From an uncultured Sphingomonadaceae bacterium (lineage in GTDB: Bacteria; Pseudomonadota; Alphaproteobacteria; Sphingomonadales; Sphingomonadaceae), in contig CANLQE010000001.1 of the NCBI GenBank assembly GCA_947493215.1, positions 1,488,001 through 1,552,000 of the forward strand: DNA of 64,000 nucleotides. Reading direction: 5' to 3'. Below the pieces are notes generated by a model. That model made no database searches, was not told the DNA's origin, and saw only the letters and a program-made list of their open reading frames with translations. A program made the translations under genes and the position numbers. Below, one piece after another: positions 1 to 9,639 of this stretch. Numbering within the stretch: position 1 is the first letter of the stretch; every line of letters begins with the position of its first letter.

Positions 1-1720
1 TGGTGGCGTCGATCAGGTTGATACTAATATCACCGGCACGCCCCAGGCCATGAGAAACTTCGCCTTTGCCGCCTTGCGCATTTGTTAAAAACTGCGTGTC
101 ACCGTCAACGCTGAAATCACCGCCATTGGACACATTTATGGCGATATTACCGGCTATGGCATCTTCGCCGATGCCGGTTCCACCGTTGTTTACATTGCCG
201 GCAAAATCATCTGCGCCATCCGCACTGACATCAATGATGAGGTTGCCATCAACAGAGAATACACCAAGAGCATCTGGGCTTGGCGGATCGCCAACTGCTA
301 TGACATTTATATTGCCACCGGTTGCGTTCGACGTGCCGGCACGTAAGCTAACATTACCTGCGATTCGCGTGAAACCACCATCATCAGCGCCGATGTCAAT
401 CTGTGTGCCAGCCTCAAGAGTAAGGTTATAACTATCACCATTAATGGCGCTGTTGATATCAAATCCGGCATTGGTGTCGTTGGAAACCATGTTGATTGCC
501 GTTGCGGCTTTACCAATAACATCGGCATTAAATGAGCCGTCGGTAAATTCTATATTGGTAGCTGTGCCATTGACGGGCATGTCTTCAAGGGCGACCTGCG
601 CGTTTTGTGTACTGCCTTGTACCGAAACATTATATCCTGCGCTCAAGACGATCTCGCCATTTACAATAGTGGCATCGGATGCAGCCGTATAGCCGAGTTC
701 ACCACCAACCAGCATCGTGATGGCATCATTTTTTGGGACCGCGACCAGATAAATGGCTTGCGCGTCGCGGTTTGCCTCATTTGTCATAGTGCCGGTGTCA
801 TCTGGAATAGGCACAGAAGATGCGCCGGTTGTCACACCGGTATGAACAACTCCATTTCCGCCTCCTCCAGCGCCGACATTACCGTCATTCGTGCCTACGG
901 TAACGGCAATATCGAACAAGCCGTTATCAATTGTGAGATCGACCTGTTCAGCAGCGACGTAAGCGGCAGAGCCGTTCACTGTTACCCGCCCGCCTTGGAC
1001 GACGCGTGGCGCAACAAGGGCCACATAACTGTTATTCGTTGTCGCGGTTATTGTCGCGCCATCCTCTATGGAGACTGCAGACAGACTGTCAGATACACCG
1101 TTAAATCGGATCGTTCCGCCAGCCCCGAATAAACTGCCCGTCGTGTCGATATCATTGGTGGTTAAAACCAACGAACCAACATTGAAACTAGACCCAGCGC
1201 CAGCAATTATGCCGCCAGGGCTATAAAACCAGACATTGCCTCCTGGATTTCCAGATACTAAACTCTCTACCGCACCGTTAAACTGGGCTGACCGGCCGGT
1301 GGCTGGCGCTGATGGAAGAATACGGTTCAACACGGTATAATCGACACTGGGTGACGAGAAACGTAAGGTTCGACCGTTGGGCAGGATGTTGATTGGGTTT
1401 GTGGACAGGCCGTTACTATCCAATATTGCCGCATTGGTGTCGAGCGGTTGCCAATTGATGATCGCTTCGGATGTGGAGATAGTGATCGTGTCTAAATCTG
1501 TTGTTCTGGGACCGTCAAACGCAACGCCTCCGCTAAAGCTGGTAATATTCGCTTGCAACGCCTGGTCGGCAACAGGCGTAAAGGCTTGCGCCCTGACGGT
1601 TTGCGGCATCGAGGCTAGAAAAATGGTCGCTGCTACGGCTGAACCGCCAGACAACCATCGTAGCTTCCGCATTGCGGTTTTGCCATGTGCCCGCTTGGGC
1701 GTGCCTGTTATCTGTGTCAT
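1..1720 (-). CDS. Two-partner secretion exoprotein TpsA (FHA-type), N-terminal part
   Basis: This gene is cut by the left edge; 573 codons are visible from the ATG at 1720 and the frame stays open to base 2. The product starts with an extended signal peptide (hydrophobic core about residues 23-38, a likely cut after VRAQA near residue 46). It continues as a beta-helix-like, Gly/Asn/Thr/Val-rich sequence of the filamentous haemagglutinin kind, with the TPS-domain-like segments NILPNGRTLRF and FYSPGGIIAG. Such proteins cross the outer membrane through a dedicated TpsB pore. The TpsB gene lies 58 bp upstream in the same direction, which supports the pairing. The cargo function is unknown because the C-terminal part lies outside the window. 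Confidence in the family is high. Confidence 0.85.
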   Translation of the reverse strand, partial: MTQITGTPKRAHGKTAMRKLRWLSGGSAVAATIFLASMPQTVRAQAFTPVADQALQANITSFSGGVAFDGPRTTDLDTITISTSEAIINWQPLDTNAAILDSNGLSTNPINILPNGRTLRFSSPSVDYTVLNRILPSAPATGRSAQFNGAVESLVSGNPGGNVWFYSPGGIIAGAGSSFNVGSLVLTTNDIDTTGSLFGAGGTIRFNGVSDSLSAVSIEDGATITATTNNSYVALVAPRVVQGGRVTVNGSAAYVAAEQVDLTIDNGLFDIAVTVGTNDGNVGAGGGGNGVVHTGVTTGASSVPIPDDTGTMTNEANRDAQAIYLVAVPKNDAITMLVGGELGYTAASDATIVNGEIVLSAGYNVSVQGSTQNAQVALEDMPVNGTATNIEFTDGSFNADVIGKAATAINMVSNDTNAGFDINSAINGDSYNLTLEAGTQIDIGADDGGFTRIAGNVSLRAGTSNATGGNINVIAVGDPPSPDALGVFSVDGNLIIDVSADGADDFAGNVNNGGTGIGEDAIAGNIAINVSNGGDFSVDGDTQFLTNAQGGKGEVSHGLGRAGDISINLIDAT

Positions 1721-1778
1721 TGTTCGGCCCTCGGTTGAACTGCGTCGTTTGTATTTTTGCTATTGAATATGATCATGA

Positions 1779-3569
1779 TCAGCGACGCCACGGTGCGAGT
1801 TGTATGGTCAGTGTCATGAGCGCTCGGGCGCTATCCCGGCGGGTCTGTAGGGGGCCGCGTTTCAGCGGCACAACAGCCATCACATCAAGGCTCGCTTGAG
1901 GACCAATGGTGGCCCGAATGCCGCCTCCTGCGGAGTATATTTTCTGAGGATCGCCGGGAATATTTTTGTTCCAAACGCCCATCAGATCGAAATAAACATA
2001 AGGTTGCCAGGCGATGCCATCGGGCGATTCTGGTATCAGCGACCCATAGCTTACCTCGGTCTGCAGACCATAGCCGCTGTCGCCTATGATCGTGCCGGGA
2101 TCATAGCCGCGACCGGTTGTATAATTGCCGCCCGAAATCTCTTCATAAGAGAACAGCGCATCAGGCGAATATTGAAAGCGCGGTTTCAAGGTAAACGCCA
2201 AAAGCGGGGTAGGGCGATAGTCCAGTTTCGCCTGCCCCCGGATCACAAAAGCAGTCGGATCACCATCGGCACGGGTTGGTATCACGGTTTGCCCGATACA
2301 GCGGATGAAGGCGGGACCGCATCCTTTGCTTGCGCCGAAAATCCCTAGACCTTGGCGCAGTTCCAGTGACCCGGCCATGCCCCATTTCGGTTCAAAGGCC
2401 GAATAGCCGTTACGGCCGGATATACTGCCAGGTTCAATCTCGTTATAATCTAATCGGGCATAGGCGATGCTCAGATTATCTTCGTTAGATCGTGCGCCGA
2501 AAATGTCGGTCTTCTGGTCAATATATTCAAAGCCGACCGTTCCGAAAAAATTTCGGGTTTGTTTGCGGATAAAAGGATAAGCACCGTAAATTCCGGCGAC
2601 CAATGTTTCGGATTCAATATCAAAATTGCCCGGAAGCTCGGGATCGGTCCATGCATAAGTGAAATTGCCACCAAAACGCAGACCTTCGCCGCCAACACGA
2701 AACTCATGGCCAACTTGCAAAACTTTTTGTTCGTCCAAATCGGCAGTCGAATAGGCGCTGATGGTGGTTTCATCGCCCATACCGGTAATTCCGTTAAACC
2801 GAGCGCGCAGAAGACCACCAAACCGGCCAACCTGTTTGGATCCAAAATTCTGGATATTGGTATCAACATAAACGGGGGTCCGAATGACATTAAATTCGCC
2901 GATTACATCGCCGGGCTTGCCCTCGGCTTCCGACGTTACCGGTCTTAAGGATAGCCGCACGTCCAGTCCGGGAATATCGCGGGCAAGGAGAAGATAGCGT
3001 TCGGCCACATCAATATTGAAAACCGGTTCGTTGGTCAGCCGGTCGATATATTGCTTGAGCAGCTTTTCTGATGGCCCAGCATCGCCGCGCACCTGCACGG
3101 ATGTCATCCGCGCAAGCAGCACGTCAAATTTGACCGTGCCGCCCTCAATCGTTTGGGGAGGGACCTGCACGGCAGCAAGATAGCCCGCTCCGCGCAATAT
3201 CGTTGCCGCCCGGTCGCGTATCTCACAAACTACTGCAACGGGTACTTCCTGACCAACATAGCCGGAATAGGCCGGCGCTAATATCGCTCCATCGACAACG
3301 CCCAGACCGTTAAAATCGACGGACTGCAGGATGAATTTCACATCAGCAAATTCAGGATTGGCCAGCGGACATGCGGATCGCTCTATTCCGCCTTCGACCG
3401 TCAATGCCTGTGCTTGGCCTTTTTCGGCCTGGCCCAGCAATCCCCGTTGGATTTCTTCTCTTGTTGGTGCAGCAACCGACGATTGTGCCCAGGAAGTTCC
3501 ATGGGCCGAAAGGATTGCCGGTATCGATATCAAAAGAGCCAATTTTTTTGCAGCGCGCGCTCGCGACAT
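1779..3569 (-). CDS. TpsB/ShlB-FhaC-type outer-membrane transporter
   Basis: The 596-residue protein has a signal peptide (cut near SWAQ, residue 29). An N-terminal POTRA-like region follows, with paired cysteines (SACPLA and VVCEIRD). The C-terminal half is a 16-strand-type beta barrel. A GRGYDPGTIIGDSGYG segment near residue 500 matches the conserved lid-loop motif of TpsB proteins (RGY...GD.G). The role is to export the TpsA protein encoded just downstream. The gene is preceded by a 106-bp gap with a strong hairpin, so it could be expressed at a different level from the three genes upstream. The length is normal for the family. Confidence 0.9.
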   Translation of the reverse strand: MSRARAAKKLALLISIPAILSAHGTSWAQSSVAAPTREEIQRGLLGQAEKGQAQALTVEGGIERSACPLANPEFADVKFILQSVDFNGLGVVDGAILAPAYSGYVGQEVPVAVVCEIRDRAATILRGAGYLAAVQVPPQTIEGGTVKFDVLLARMTSVQVRGDAGPSEKLLKQYIDRLTNEPVFNIDVAERYLLLARDIPGLDVRLSLRPVTSEAEGKPGDVIGEFNVIRTPVYVDTNIQNFGSKQVGRFGGLLRARFNGITGMGDETTISAYSTADLDEQKVLQVGHEFRVGGEGLRFGGNFTYAWTDPELPGNFDIESETLVAGIYGAYPFIRKQTRNFFGTVGFEYIDQKTDIFGARSNEDNLSIAYARLDYNEIEPGSISGRNGYSAFEPKWGMAGSLELRQGLGIFGASKGCGPAFIRCIGQTVIPTRADGDPTAFVIRGQAKLDYRPTPLLAFTLKPRFQYSPDALFSYEEISGGNYTTGRGYDPGTIIGDSGYGLQTEVSYGSLIPESPDGIAWQPYVYFDLMGVWNKNIPGDPQKIYSAGGGIRATIGPQASLDVMAVVPLKRGPLQTRRDSARALMTLTIQLAPWRR

Positions 3570-3628
3570 AATATTCCCCGTTTTTCAATATTTCCCGCGC
3601 GACCCCCCTTTGGAAATATTGTATTTTT

Positions 3629-3664
3629 GTTTCACGCCCCAACCCTCACTTCAGGGCGTGAAAC
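3629..3664 (-). other. Intercistronic hairpin between the FecR-like gene and tpsB
   Basis: A perfect 11-bp inverted repeat (GTTTCACGCCC / GGGCGTGAAAC) encloses 14 bases. It lies in the short gap between the stop of the FecR-like gene (3676) and the start of tpsB (3569). In the direction of transcription the right arm is followed by an A-rich tract, not a U-run, so it does not look like a classic terminator. An mRNA-stability or processing stem is more likely. Confidence 0.6.
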
Positions 3665-3675
3665 CTTCTTTTATT

Positions 3676-4479
3676 TTAGCCTTCTTCTTGACTCGTTGAC
3701 GAGCCGGTATCCAGAGTTTCGACCAATAGATCCAGTTGACTCTGGCACCCATTGGCAATCAGCACAGTCGCCGCATCATCAAGATTTTGTGGCGCTTCAC
3801 TCAGCATCACAAAGTTGATTTCCACGGATTTTTCCACATTGGACCCGATGAGCCGATAACTAGCGCCATCGGTGATAGGCGCCTCTGCTTTGGGCCAACT
3901 TTTCAGCGGATTGCCTTTACGCCAAGCGACTTCGGTTACCGCGCCGTTGCCAGGCTCGACAATGCTAGCAGTGGCTGATCCGGTATAGTCTGGACGCCAC
4001 AGCACTAAGGCGTTGGTATTGGCGACACAGAATTTTCCACCTTTGGTAACATCAAGATACCACAAATTTGGATTTTTCGGGGACGCAGGGGGCGCTGTGA
4101 CGCCTGCGCTGCGGACCGCTCCGGTTCTAGCACGGCTGCTGCCGCGATTATTGATGAAGCTTGCCAATCGGGTGGAACTGCTCGATTTGGTCCGAGCGGT
4201 TTGGCCGAGTGAAAAGGTACCAGGGCCCTTGAGCACGCGGGTACCGCCCTTGCCAAGGACAGTCACTCTGTCCAGTTTTTTCAAAGTCACCTTCGTGTTG
4301 TCAGCAAGCTTTTTGCCAGCAGGGTAGGATTTGGCGGAAGGTCCGGTTGAACGAACAACCATATTTTGTGCCAAGGCAGCACCGCTGACCCCGACGAGCA
4401 ATATTGCTCCCAAAGCCGCTTTTCCGAAATTGCGGGCTAACATTTTAGATTTAGCTGTTTTACATTCAACCGAGCGCAT
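3676..4479 (-). CDS. Secreted FecR-like protein of the CHAT/TPS operon
   Basis: About 267 residues. I chose the ATG at 4479 because GGAG sits at a good distance before it; an in-frame ATG at 4491 and a later one at 4443 (directly before the signal peptide) are also possible. The signal peptide core is GAILLVGVSGAALAQ. The next roughly 75 residues (VTLKKLDRVTVLGKGG, then TRVLKGPGTFSL) resemble the FecR-type ligand-binding domain found in exported proteins. A basic Ser/Arg linker follows, then a C-terminal region with two cysteines (KFCVAN, ANGCQSQ). There is no sigma or anti-sigma gene beside it. The gene overlaps the cyclase gene by 14 bp (26 bp from 4491), so translation is coupled. The function is not known. 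Confidence 0.7.
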   Translation of the reverse strand: MRSVECKTAKSKMLARNFGKAALGAILLVGVSGAALAQNMVVRSTGPSAKSYPAGKKLADNTKVTLKKLDRVTVLGKGGTRVLKGPGTFSLGQTARTKSSSSTRLASFINNRGSSRARTGAVRSAGVTAPPASPKNPNLWYLDVTKGGKFCVANTNALVLWRPDYTGSATASIVEPGNGAVTEVAWRKGNPLKSWPKAEAPITDGASYRLIGSNVEKSVEINFVMLSEAPQNLDDAATVLIANGCQSQLDLLVETLDTGSSTSQEEG

Positions 4480-6517
4480 AGCTTTCTCCATTTTTTGTTT
4501 TTTTCAATCGTTTCAATAAATTGGCGAGACCAAGATCTTCGCCAGATTGTTCGATCATACCACTAAGTGTCTGAACGTAATCAGTATCACCATTTTTATG
4601 AGCCGCTATGATCGCCGTCACTGCCGCTCGATCTTTCTCTTCCCAGTCAGGCATCGGTTCAAACACCTCTACCGGCGTCGACCGACCGCGCAGGGTTATT
4701 TTGCCCATCGGACGATACCAGTCTAGCCCAGTACGCTCCATCGCTTCTTTGCTAATCAATACCTTTGTTTCCAGAGATTTATTGGCGGCTTCCAAACGTG
4801 CAGCGGTATTCATAGCGTCACCCAGCGCCGTATATTGGATACGGCCTTCGCCCCCAAAATTGCCAACAATCGCATCGCCATAGTGCATACCGACCCGGGT
4901 CCGACCAATGGGCGGGACACCCTCTGGTACATTCTTGCGGAATTCTTCACCCGCCTGATAAAGGGCATAAGCAGCTTTGGCTGCGCGTTCGCCATCATCA
5001 GGATAGGCAATCGGCGCGCCCCAAAAAGTGACAAGCGCGTCACCGACAAATTTGTCGATCGTTCCGCCATATTGCAGCGCAACTTCACTGAGCCGATCGA
5101 GATAGTCATTGAGTAACGTTGCTACCATTTCGGGTTCGATGGCGTGGCTTAATTTAGTAAAGCCTTCCAAATCGGTAAAAACCGCAAATATCTGACGTTT
5201 TTCGCCGTGAAGTGACAGTTTTTCCGGATCACGTAAAATTTCCCCTGCGATCGACTTGGGAAGATATTTACCCAGCGCTCCTTGCGCGAAAGCGCGTTGT
5301 TTGGAGTTAATGGTTCTGGCCGCTGAACCGACTGAGGAATATCCGAACAACCACCCTAAAGCCCACCCAAAGGCTGGCAAGGTCAGCGTATCAATACCGA
5401 GATTCTGGAGGAAGAAAGGGAAGACCAGAAAAAACAGAAACTGGCCAACCAAGATCCCTGCAACTTTAACCGCGTTACCCATGATGAGCGCAGAAAGTCC
5501 GCCACATATCGCGACAATCAAGGCTGCGACCCATAATATCCAACTGGGGATTAACGAGGGCCTATCATCGTTGAGCAATTGGGCTAGCATATGCGCATGC
5601 ACTTCCAGACCGATCATCTTTCCGTCTTCGCTCTGTAAGTCGGTGATGGATCCGATAGGTGTTTCAAATCGGTCCCGATCGACAAAATCACCGCCGATCA
5701 GGACATATTTGTCTTGAATAAACGATTGCAGCATCTCGGCGGTTGCAGGGTCCGCAAAGCTCTCGATCGGAAATTTGTCGAATACCGGCATATCCGGCTT
5801 AGATGGCACCAAATAGCGGATAGCGCCGCTATTTGCGGCAAATTGCGGATTGGGCTTCGTCAGTGCCATTGCCATGAATGGTGGTGCCTCAGCCTTTTGC
5901 GGTGACCAGCGCCGTTGTACGCCGTCGCTATCGGTGTTCAAACGGATGCTGGTGGGTTTCAGTTTGTCGCCTTCTACTTCGCTGAGAAACGATTTTAGAA
6001 ATTCATGTTCCGCAAAGGCAATTTCGGGATTATATTTGGGATCAGCATAGGCAATATATGTTGGTGTTTCGAGTTGCTTAAAGGTTGAAACGAGCAATTC
6101 GTCATCGTCTTGTGGCATAGTGAAGAGAATATCTATGCCGATGGATTTTGGCTTGGCTGCGTCGATTGTTTCCAGCGCCTGCGCCAATATTGTCCGATCG
6201 ACTGGCGAGCGTTGCCCGGTAAGTTTCAATGTGTCTTCATTGTAGACGATCATGACGATCCGCTCTTCTTTTTCCACCGCCGGTGCGAAGACAGAGGCGC
6301 GCATGTCATATAGCGCGCGCTCGGCGTCCTGAATGAGCGGTGTGGTCCAACTGAACCGCGCCATGAGCAGGGCAAGCACCAAGAAAAGAATTGTCGAACC
6401 AAGGCGGACCGGCCCCAGTTGATCAAACATTCGCCGAAGCGATTGCAGCACACCGCGGGCCTCTGCTTTTACGTCACGGCTGGTTGGTGCCGGGTCGCCA
6501 TGATTGTTAAGGCTCAT
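4466..6517 (-). CDS. CHASE2-domain class III adenylate/guanylate cyclase
   Basis: The 683-residue membrane protein has a TM helix at about 40-58 and an extracytoplasmic CHASE2 sensor at about 60-320. Three closely spaced TM helices follow at about 323-395, then a cytoplasmic cyclase domain at about 440-620. The catalytic set looks complete: metal-binding Asp449 and Asp493, base-recognising Lys489 and Asp567, transition-state Asn570 and Arg574. The Lys/Asp pair favours ATP, so cAMP is the likely product. The start is 2 bp after the stop of the CHAT gene and has no clear ribosome site, which suggests coupling. It probably turns a periplasmic signal into cAMP; no cAMP-binding regulator is encoded nearby. 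Confidence 0.92.
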   Translation of the reverse strand: MSLNNHGDPAPTSRDVKAEARGVLQSLRRMFDQLGPVRLGSTILFLVLALLMARFSWTTPLIQDAERALYDMRASVFAPAVEKEERIVMIVYNEDTLKLTGQRSPVDRTILAQALETIDAAKPKSIGIDILFTMPQDDDELLVSTFKQLETPTYIAYADPKYNPEIAFAEHEFLKSFLSEVEGDKLKPTSIRLNTDSDGVQRRWSPQKAEAPPFMAMALTKPNPQFAANSGAIRYLVPSKPDMPVFDKFPIESFADPATAEMLQSFIQDKYVLIGGDFVDRDRFETPIGSITDLQSEDGKMIGLEVHAHMLAQLLNDDRPSLIPSWILWVAALIVAICGGLSALIMGNAVKVAGILVGQFLFFLVFPFFLQNLGIDTLTLPAFGWALGWLFGYSSVGSAARTINSKQRAFAQGALGKYLPKSIAGEILRDPEKLSLHGEKRQIFAVFTDLEGFTKLSHAIEPEMVATLLNDYLDRLSEVALQYGGTIDKFVGDALVTFWGAPIAYPDDGERAAKAAYALYQAGEEFRKNVPEGVPPIGRTRVGMHYGDAIVGNFGGEGRIQYTALGDAMNTAARLEAANKSLETKVLISKEAMERTGLDWYRPMGKITLRGRSTPVEVFEPMPDWEEKDRAAVTAIIAAHKNGDTDYVQTLSGMIEQSGEDLGLANLLKRLKKTKNGESYALG

Positions 6518-6519
6518 AT

Positions 6520-9500
6520 TTATTTCAATGCAGATAGCGGCTGTTTAGAAGCGGCGGTTTCGGTGGTTTGACTGCCCGGCAAGAACGCTCTCGATCCGTC
6601 GCCAATAATAGCAAAGCCGGACCAATAATAAGGATGCGAAGTTGTCGGATCGTCCATGAGTTTCTTTTGTGAAATCCGCAATACGGTGGCAATAGATCGT
6701 CCTTTTCCATCTGCAAACAAGCCGCCGATCAGGCGTTCCGTCGCCTGGAAATCATCAGGTGCGGGCCAGTGGCTGGCCAGTACCGAACGGCTACCGGCGC
6801 CAATGAAGGATCGCACCAGTCCGTCCAGTGCGGTGCCGCCGCCACTGCTGACGCCAGCTTCGCGGGTTGCCTGGATACTCGCCTTTCCAGCTGTGTCGCA
6901 GGCAGACAGAATGACAATATCGGCGTCCAATTTCAGATCAAATATCTCGTCAAAAGCGAGCAGTCCGTCAGAACCTTCGCCACCAAAAGAGGTTAGCAAT
7001 GCTGGTTTTGCTGGGCAGGAAGGTCGCGGTGCCGTGACCAGTCCATGGGTAGCAAAATGTAGGATACGATAGTCTGCAATATCGGACTTCGCCAAAATTT
7101 TATCGTCTGAAAAAGCCGCGCCCGTAAGCACTTCGGAGCCGTTTTTACCGACGATGGACTGCGCCTGAAGCAGTTCTGCATCCGAAATGGGATTATTCCA
7201 TTCAGAAATCGACCATTCACAATTGGCATCAAGGCCCTGAGATGATGCGCGAACTCCGCTGATTTTTGTATTGGCCAGCACCGGTTGGTTTTTACCGAGG
7301 CCCAAATACTGACGAGAGGCCTTGGAGATTGGGGCCTTGCGCGCATCGGCAAAACCGCGAGCAGAAACAGCAGTGCTGATATTTATATCACTGCCGAGCC
7401 ATTGGACACCGGTAAAGTCATATGGATCGCCATCGGGCTCCTCAACCCGCGCCAGATATTGGGAGACGGACACGTCATCGGCCACCAACAAATTTATCGG
7501 CAAACGCAGCATGGCACCGTCGGGTTCAAAAATCAGATGGTCTGTGGCCGCCAGCCGGTCTGACATCGGATCAAGCAAGGCTTTAAAAATTTTGCGGGAT
7601 GTCTCAATATCGAAAGGATAGGTCACATATTGGCCATTTTCGAGCGTGGAGATGGAGGACCGTAGGAGATCGACCTGCACGTCCAACGCATCGGCGCTTA
7701 TTGGCGATTTATAAGCGGTCGCAAATTGCTTGTCGGTATAAAATATGAAAATGTCATTGCCGACAATCGCCATACGAATGTAAGCTTCGCTAGGCTCCAT
7801 ACTGGCGCGCAAATCATTCAGGCTGATCGTATTTCCGCCAATCGCACGATATTGTGGAAATTGTGACAAGCTGACGATGGTTAGCTGTTGGCTTCGCTCT
7901 AATTCATCGATTTCTGCCGCCAAATCGTTACGCCGCCGCCGCGTTTCTGCTGTTTGCTCCAACTTTCCTAGCGCGGTAAAGCGCATGCGCAGCCGTTCGA
8001 TGCTGCGGTCGAGATTGTTGGATTGCCGAAACAGACGGGCAGCTTCATCCGTGCCACCGCTGAGCTCGCGAGACAGTGCTGCTTGGGTTTCTGCCACGCC
8101 CGGCCGGACGAGAACTTGTGACGCCTTGAAAAATTCTTCAGCCGAGTCCGGATCACCGCTCATCAGCTCGAAATAAGGTGCCAGCTGATTGACTATACCG
8201 GTTACGGCGCTGCGTTTGCCAAGAGAGTTATCTACCACTTCCCGGTAAAATTGCCGTGCTTCGCTTTGCCGGCCTTGGCGAAGTAAAAAGCTAGCGAGTT
8301 TCGCTTTCGCCGCGTTGACCGCTCGTGTTTCGGGATATTGTAACTCCACCAGTTCTAGAGCATTGCGCAAAAGCTGCTCTGCATTGGCAAATTCACCTTC
8401 AGCTTCGGCAATCAAGGCTAGCTCTGATAATATTTGTGTGCGCAGCCGGGTGATCGAAGTTACCCGGCCATCTCGCACCGCAACGGCATCGTTATAGGCG
8501 GTGGTCAGAGATTTTTGAGCGGTGGTGCGATCACCCATGATACGTTGGGCCGTACCGAGTAATTGCAGTGCCTGTGCATCGATAATCTCTGCGCGTTCTT
8601 GTGCCGTTAACTTCAGATCATCTTTGAAGCCCAGCAAGTTGGCTGTTTTACTTTCGCCGTTGATGCGCGTGGCAATTGGGGCGGAAATGGTGAGATCCGA
8701 TAGTATTGCATCCCGCTGCATCTCTGCAGCGTCTATTGGCAAATTAATCCGTGTAACCGCATCATCGTAGCGGCCCTGATTAAGCAAATGCATGCCCTCA
8801 AAATTTCGCAACAGTTTCTGATTAACAATATTAGTTGAATTCACGGACCGTGCTTGTTTGAATAACTCATCCGCTTCGGCAAACTCACCTAGATTTGATT
8901 TTTGCAGGGCGCGATTGATGAAATATTCTTCCGGGTTAATATCCTGATTATCCATGCCCGCTGTACGTTGCTGCAAAGTTTCAAAAAAGGCTGCAGCTTC
9001 CGCATAGTTACCGCTAAGATTGCGACGATAGCCCTCGGCCAACGCTTGATCAGGTTTGAGCGTTAGCGCCTGAACACGAGCGAATGCGAACGGGTCCTCG
9101 ATTGACGTTGAAGCTACATCAATTTTACCTTTGACAATTTTGTCTGCGACAACCGATTTGAGCGCTAACAAAGTCGCGCTGTCGTAAACGGTCAAACCTT
9201 CCGCCACGTAAGACACATTGCCGCGTTGTTGTTGATATATAGAATAGCTGACTGGTTCGTCAGCAAGCTGGCAAACCTGTTGGCTGATGCCATCGAGACT
9301 GTCTTGTTGGGTCTGATCATCGCACGAAATTCGATCGGCGCGATATTCGGCGATGTGGGCGACGACATCGCTTTCGGGCGACCGAAAGGCATAGACATAG
9401 CCGACGGGGCGAGCAGAATCACGGCAGACCACCGCCCAACTGCGATCAAAAATACTTTTTTTGGCTTTATTTTCGAGGCTTCGGTCCTGAACTTGACAGA

Positions 9501-9639
9501 GTGTGCCATCGCCGGAGCCAATTGGAAAGCTGTCTCGCAGTGCTACCGGTGTGCCTTGCGCATAGGCAATGGACGACGTTGCAGCCAATACTGGAAGCAA
9601 TGCCAATAACGGCAAGCGCAAATTACTCGGACCGATCAT
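6520..9639 (-). CDS. Exported TPR-like/CHAT-domain (caspase-fold) protein
   Basis: About 1039 residues. The ATG at 9639 is preferred over the one at 9660 because it has GGGGAAG just before it and overlaps a small upstream ORF as ATGA. The protein begins with a signal peptide (LLALLPVLAATSSIAYAQ). A long helical, TPR-like middle follows (about 200-560) with a coiled-coil stretch. The C-terminal CHAT domain, about residues 700-1030, is of the separase/caspase-like cysteine peptidase family. The catalytic dyad appears intact: His865 in HFATHG and Cys914 in ILSACDTAG. The signal peptide would place the peptidase in the periplasm. It is the first large gene of a run that continues into the cyclase and TPS genes. 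Substrates are unknown. Confidence 0.9.
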   Translation of the reverse strand: MIGPSNLRLPLLALLPVLAATSSIAYAQGTPVALRDSFPIGSGDGTLCQVQDRSLENKAKKSIFDRSWAVVCRDSARPVGYVYAFRSPESDVVAHIAEYRADRISCDDQTQQDSLDGISQQVCQLADEPVSYSIYQQQRGNVSYVAEGLTVYDSATLLALKSVVADKIVKGKIDVASTSIEDPFAFARVQALTLKPDQALAEGYRRNLSGNYAEAAAFFETLQQRTAGMDNQDINPEEYFINRALQKSNLGEFAEADELFKQARSVNSTNIVNQKLLRNFEGMHLLNQGRYDDAVTRINLPIDAAEMQRDAILSDLTISAPIATRINGESKTANLLGFKDDLKLTAQERAEIIDAQALQLLGTAQRIMGDRTTAQKSLTTAYNDAVAVRDGRVTSITRLRTQILSELALIAEAEGEFANAEQLLRNALELVELQYPETRAVNAAKAKLASFLLRQGRQSEARQFYREVVDNSLGKRSAVTGIVNQLAPYFELMSGDPDSAEEFFKASQVLVRPGVAETQAALSRELSGGTDEAARLFRQSNNLDRSIERLRMRFTALGKLEQTAETRRRRNDLAAEIDELERSQQLTIVSLSQFPQYRAIGGNTISLNDLRASMEPSEAYIRMAIVGNDIFIFYTDKQFATAYKSPISADALDVQVDLLRSSISTLENGQYVTYPFDIETSRKIFKALLDPMSDRLAATDHLIFEPDGAMLRLPINLLVADDVSVSQYLARVEEPDGDPYDFTGVQWLGSDINISTAVSARGFADARKAPISKASRQYLGLGKNQPVLANTKISGVRASSQGLDANCEWSISEWNNPISDAELLQAQSIVGKNGSEVLTGAAFSDDKILAKSDIADYRILHFATHGLVTAPRPSCPAKPALLTSFGGEGSDGLLAFDEIFDLKLDADIVILSACDTAGKASIQATREAGVSSGGGTALDGLVRSFIGAGSRSVLASHWPAPDDFQATERLIGGLFADGKGRSIATVLRISQKKLMDDPTTSHPYYWSGFAIIGDGSRAFLPGSQTTETAASKQPLSALK

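Noticed and set aside
605-1132. Open frames on the plus strand opposite tpsA
   Set aside because: They are antisense shadows of the repetitive, Gly/Asn-rich tpsA frame and have no ribosome sites.
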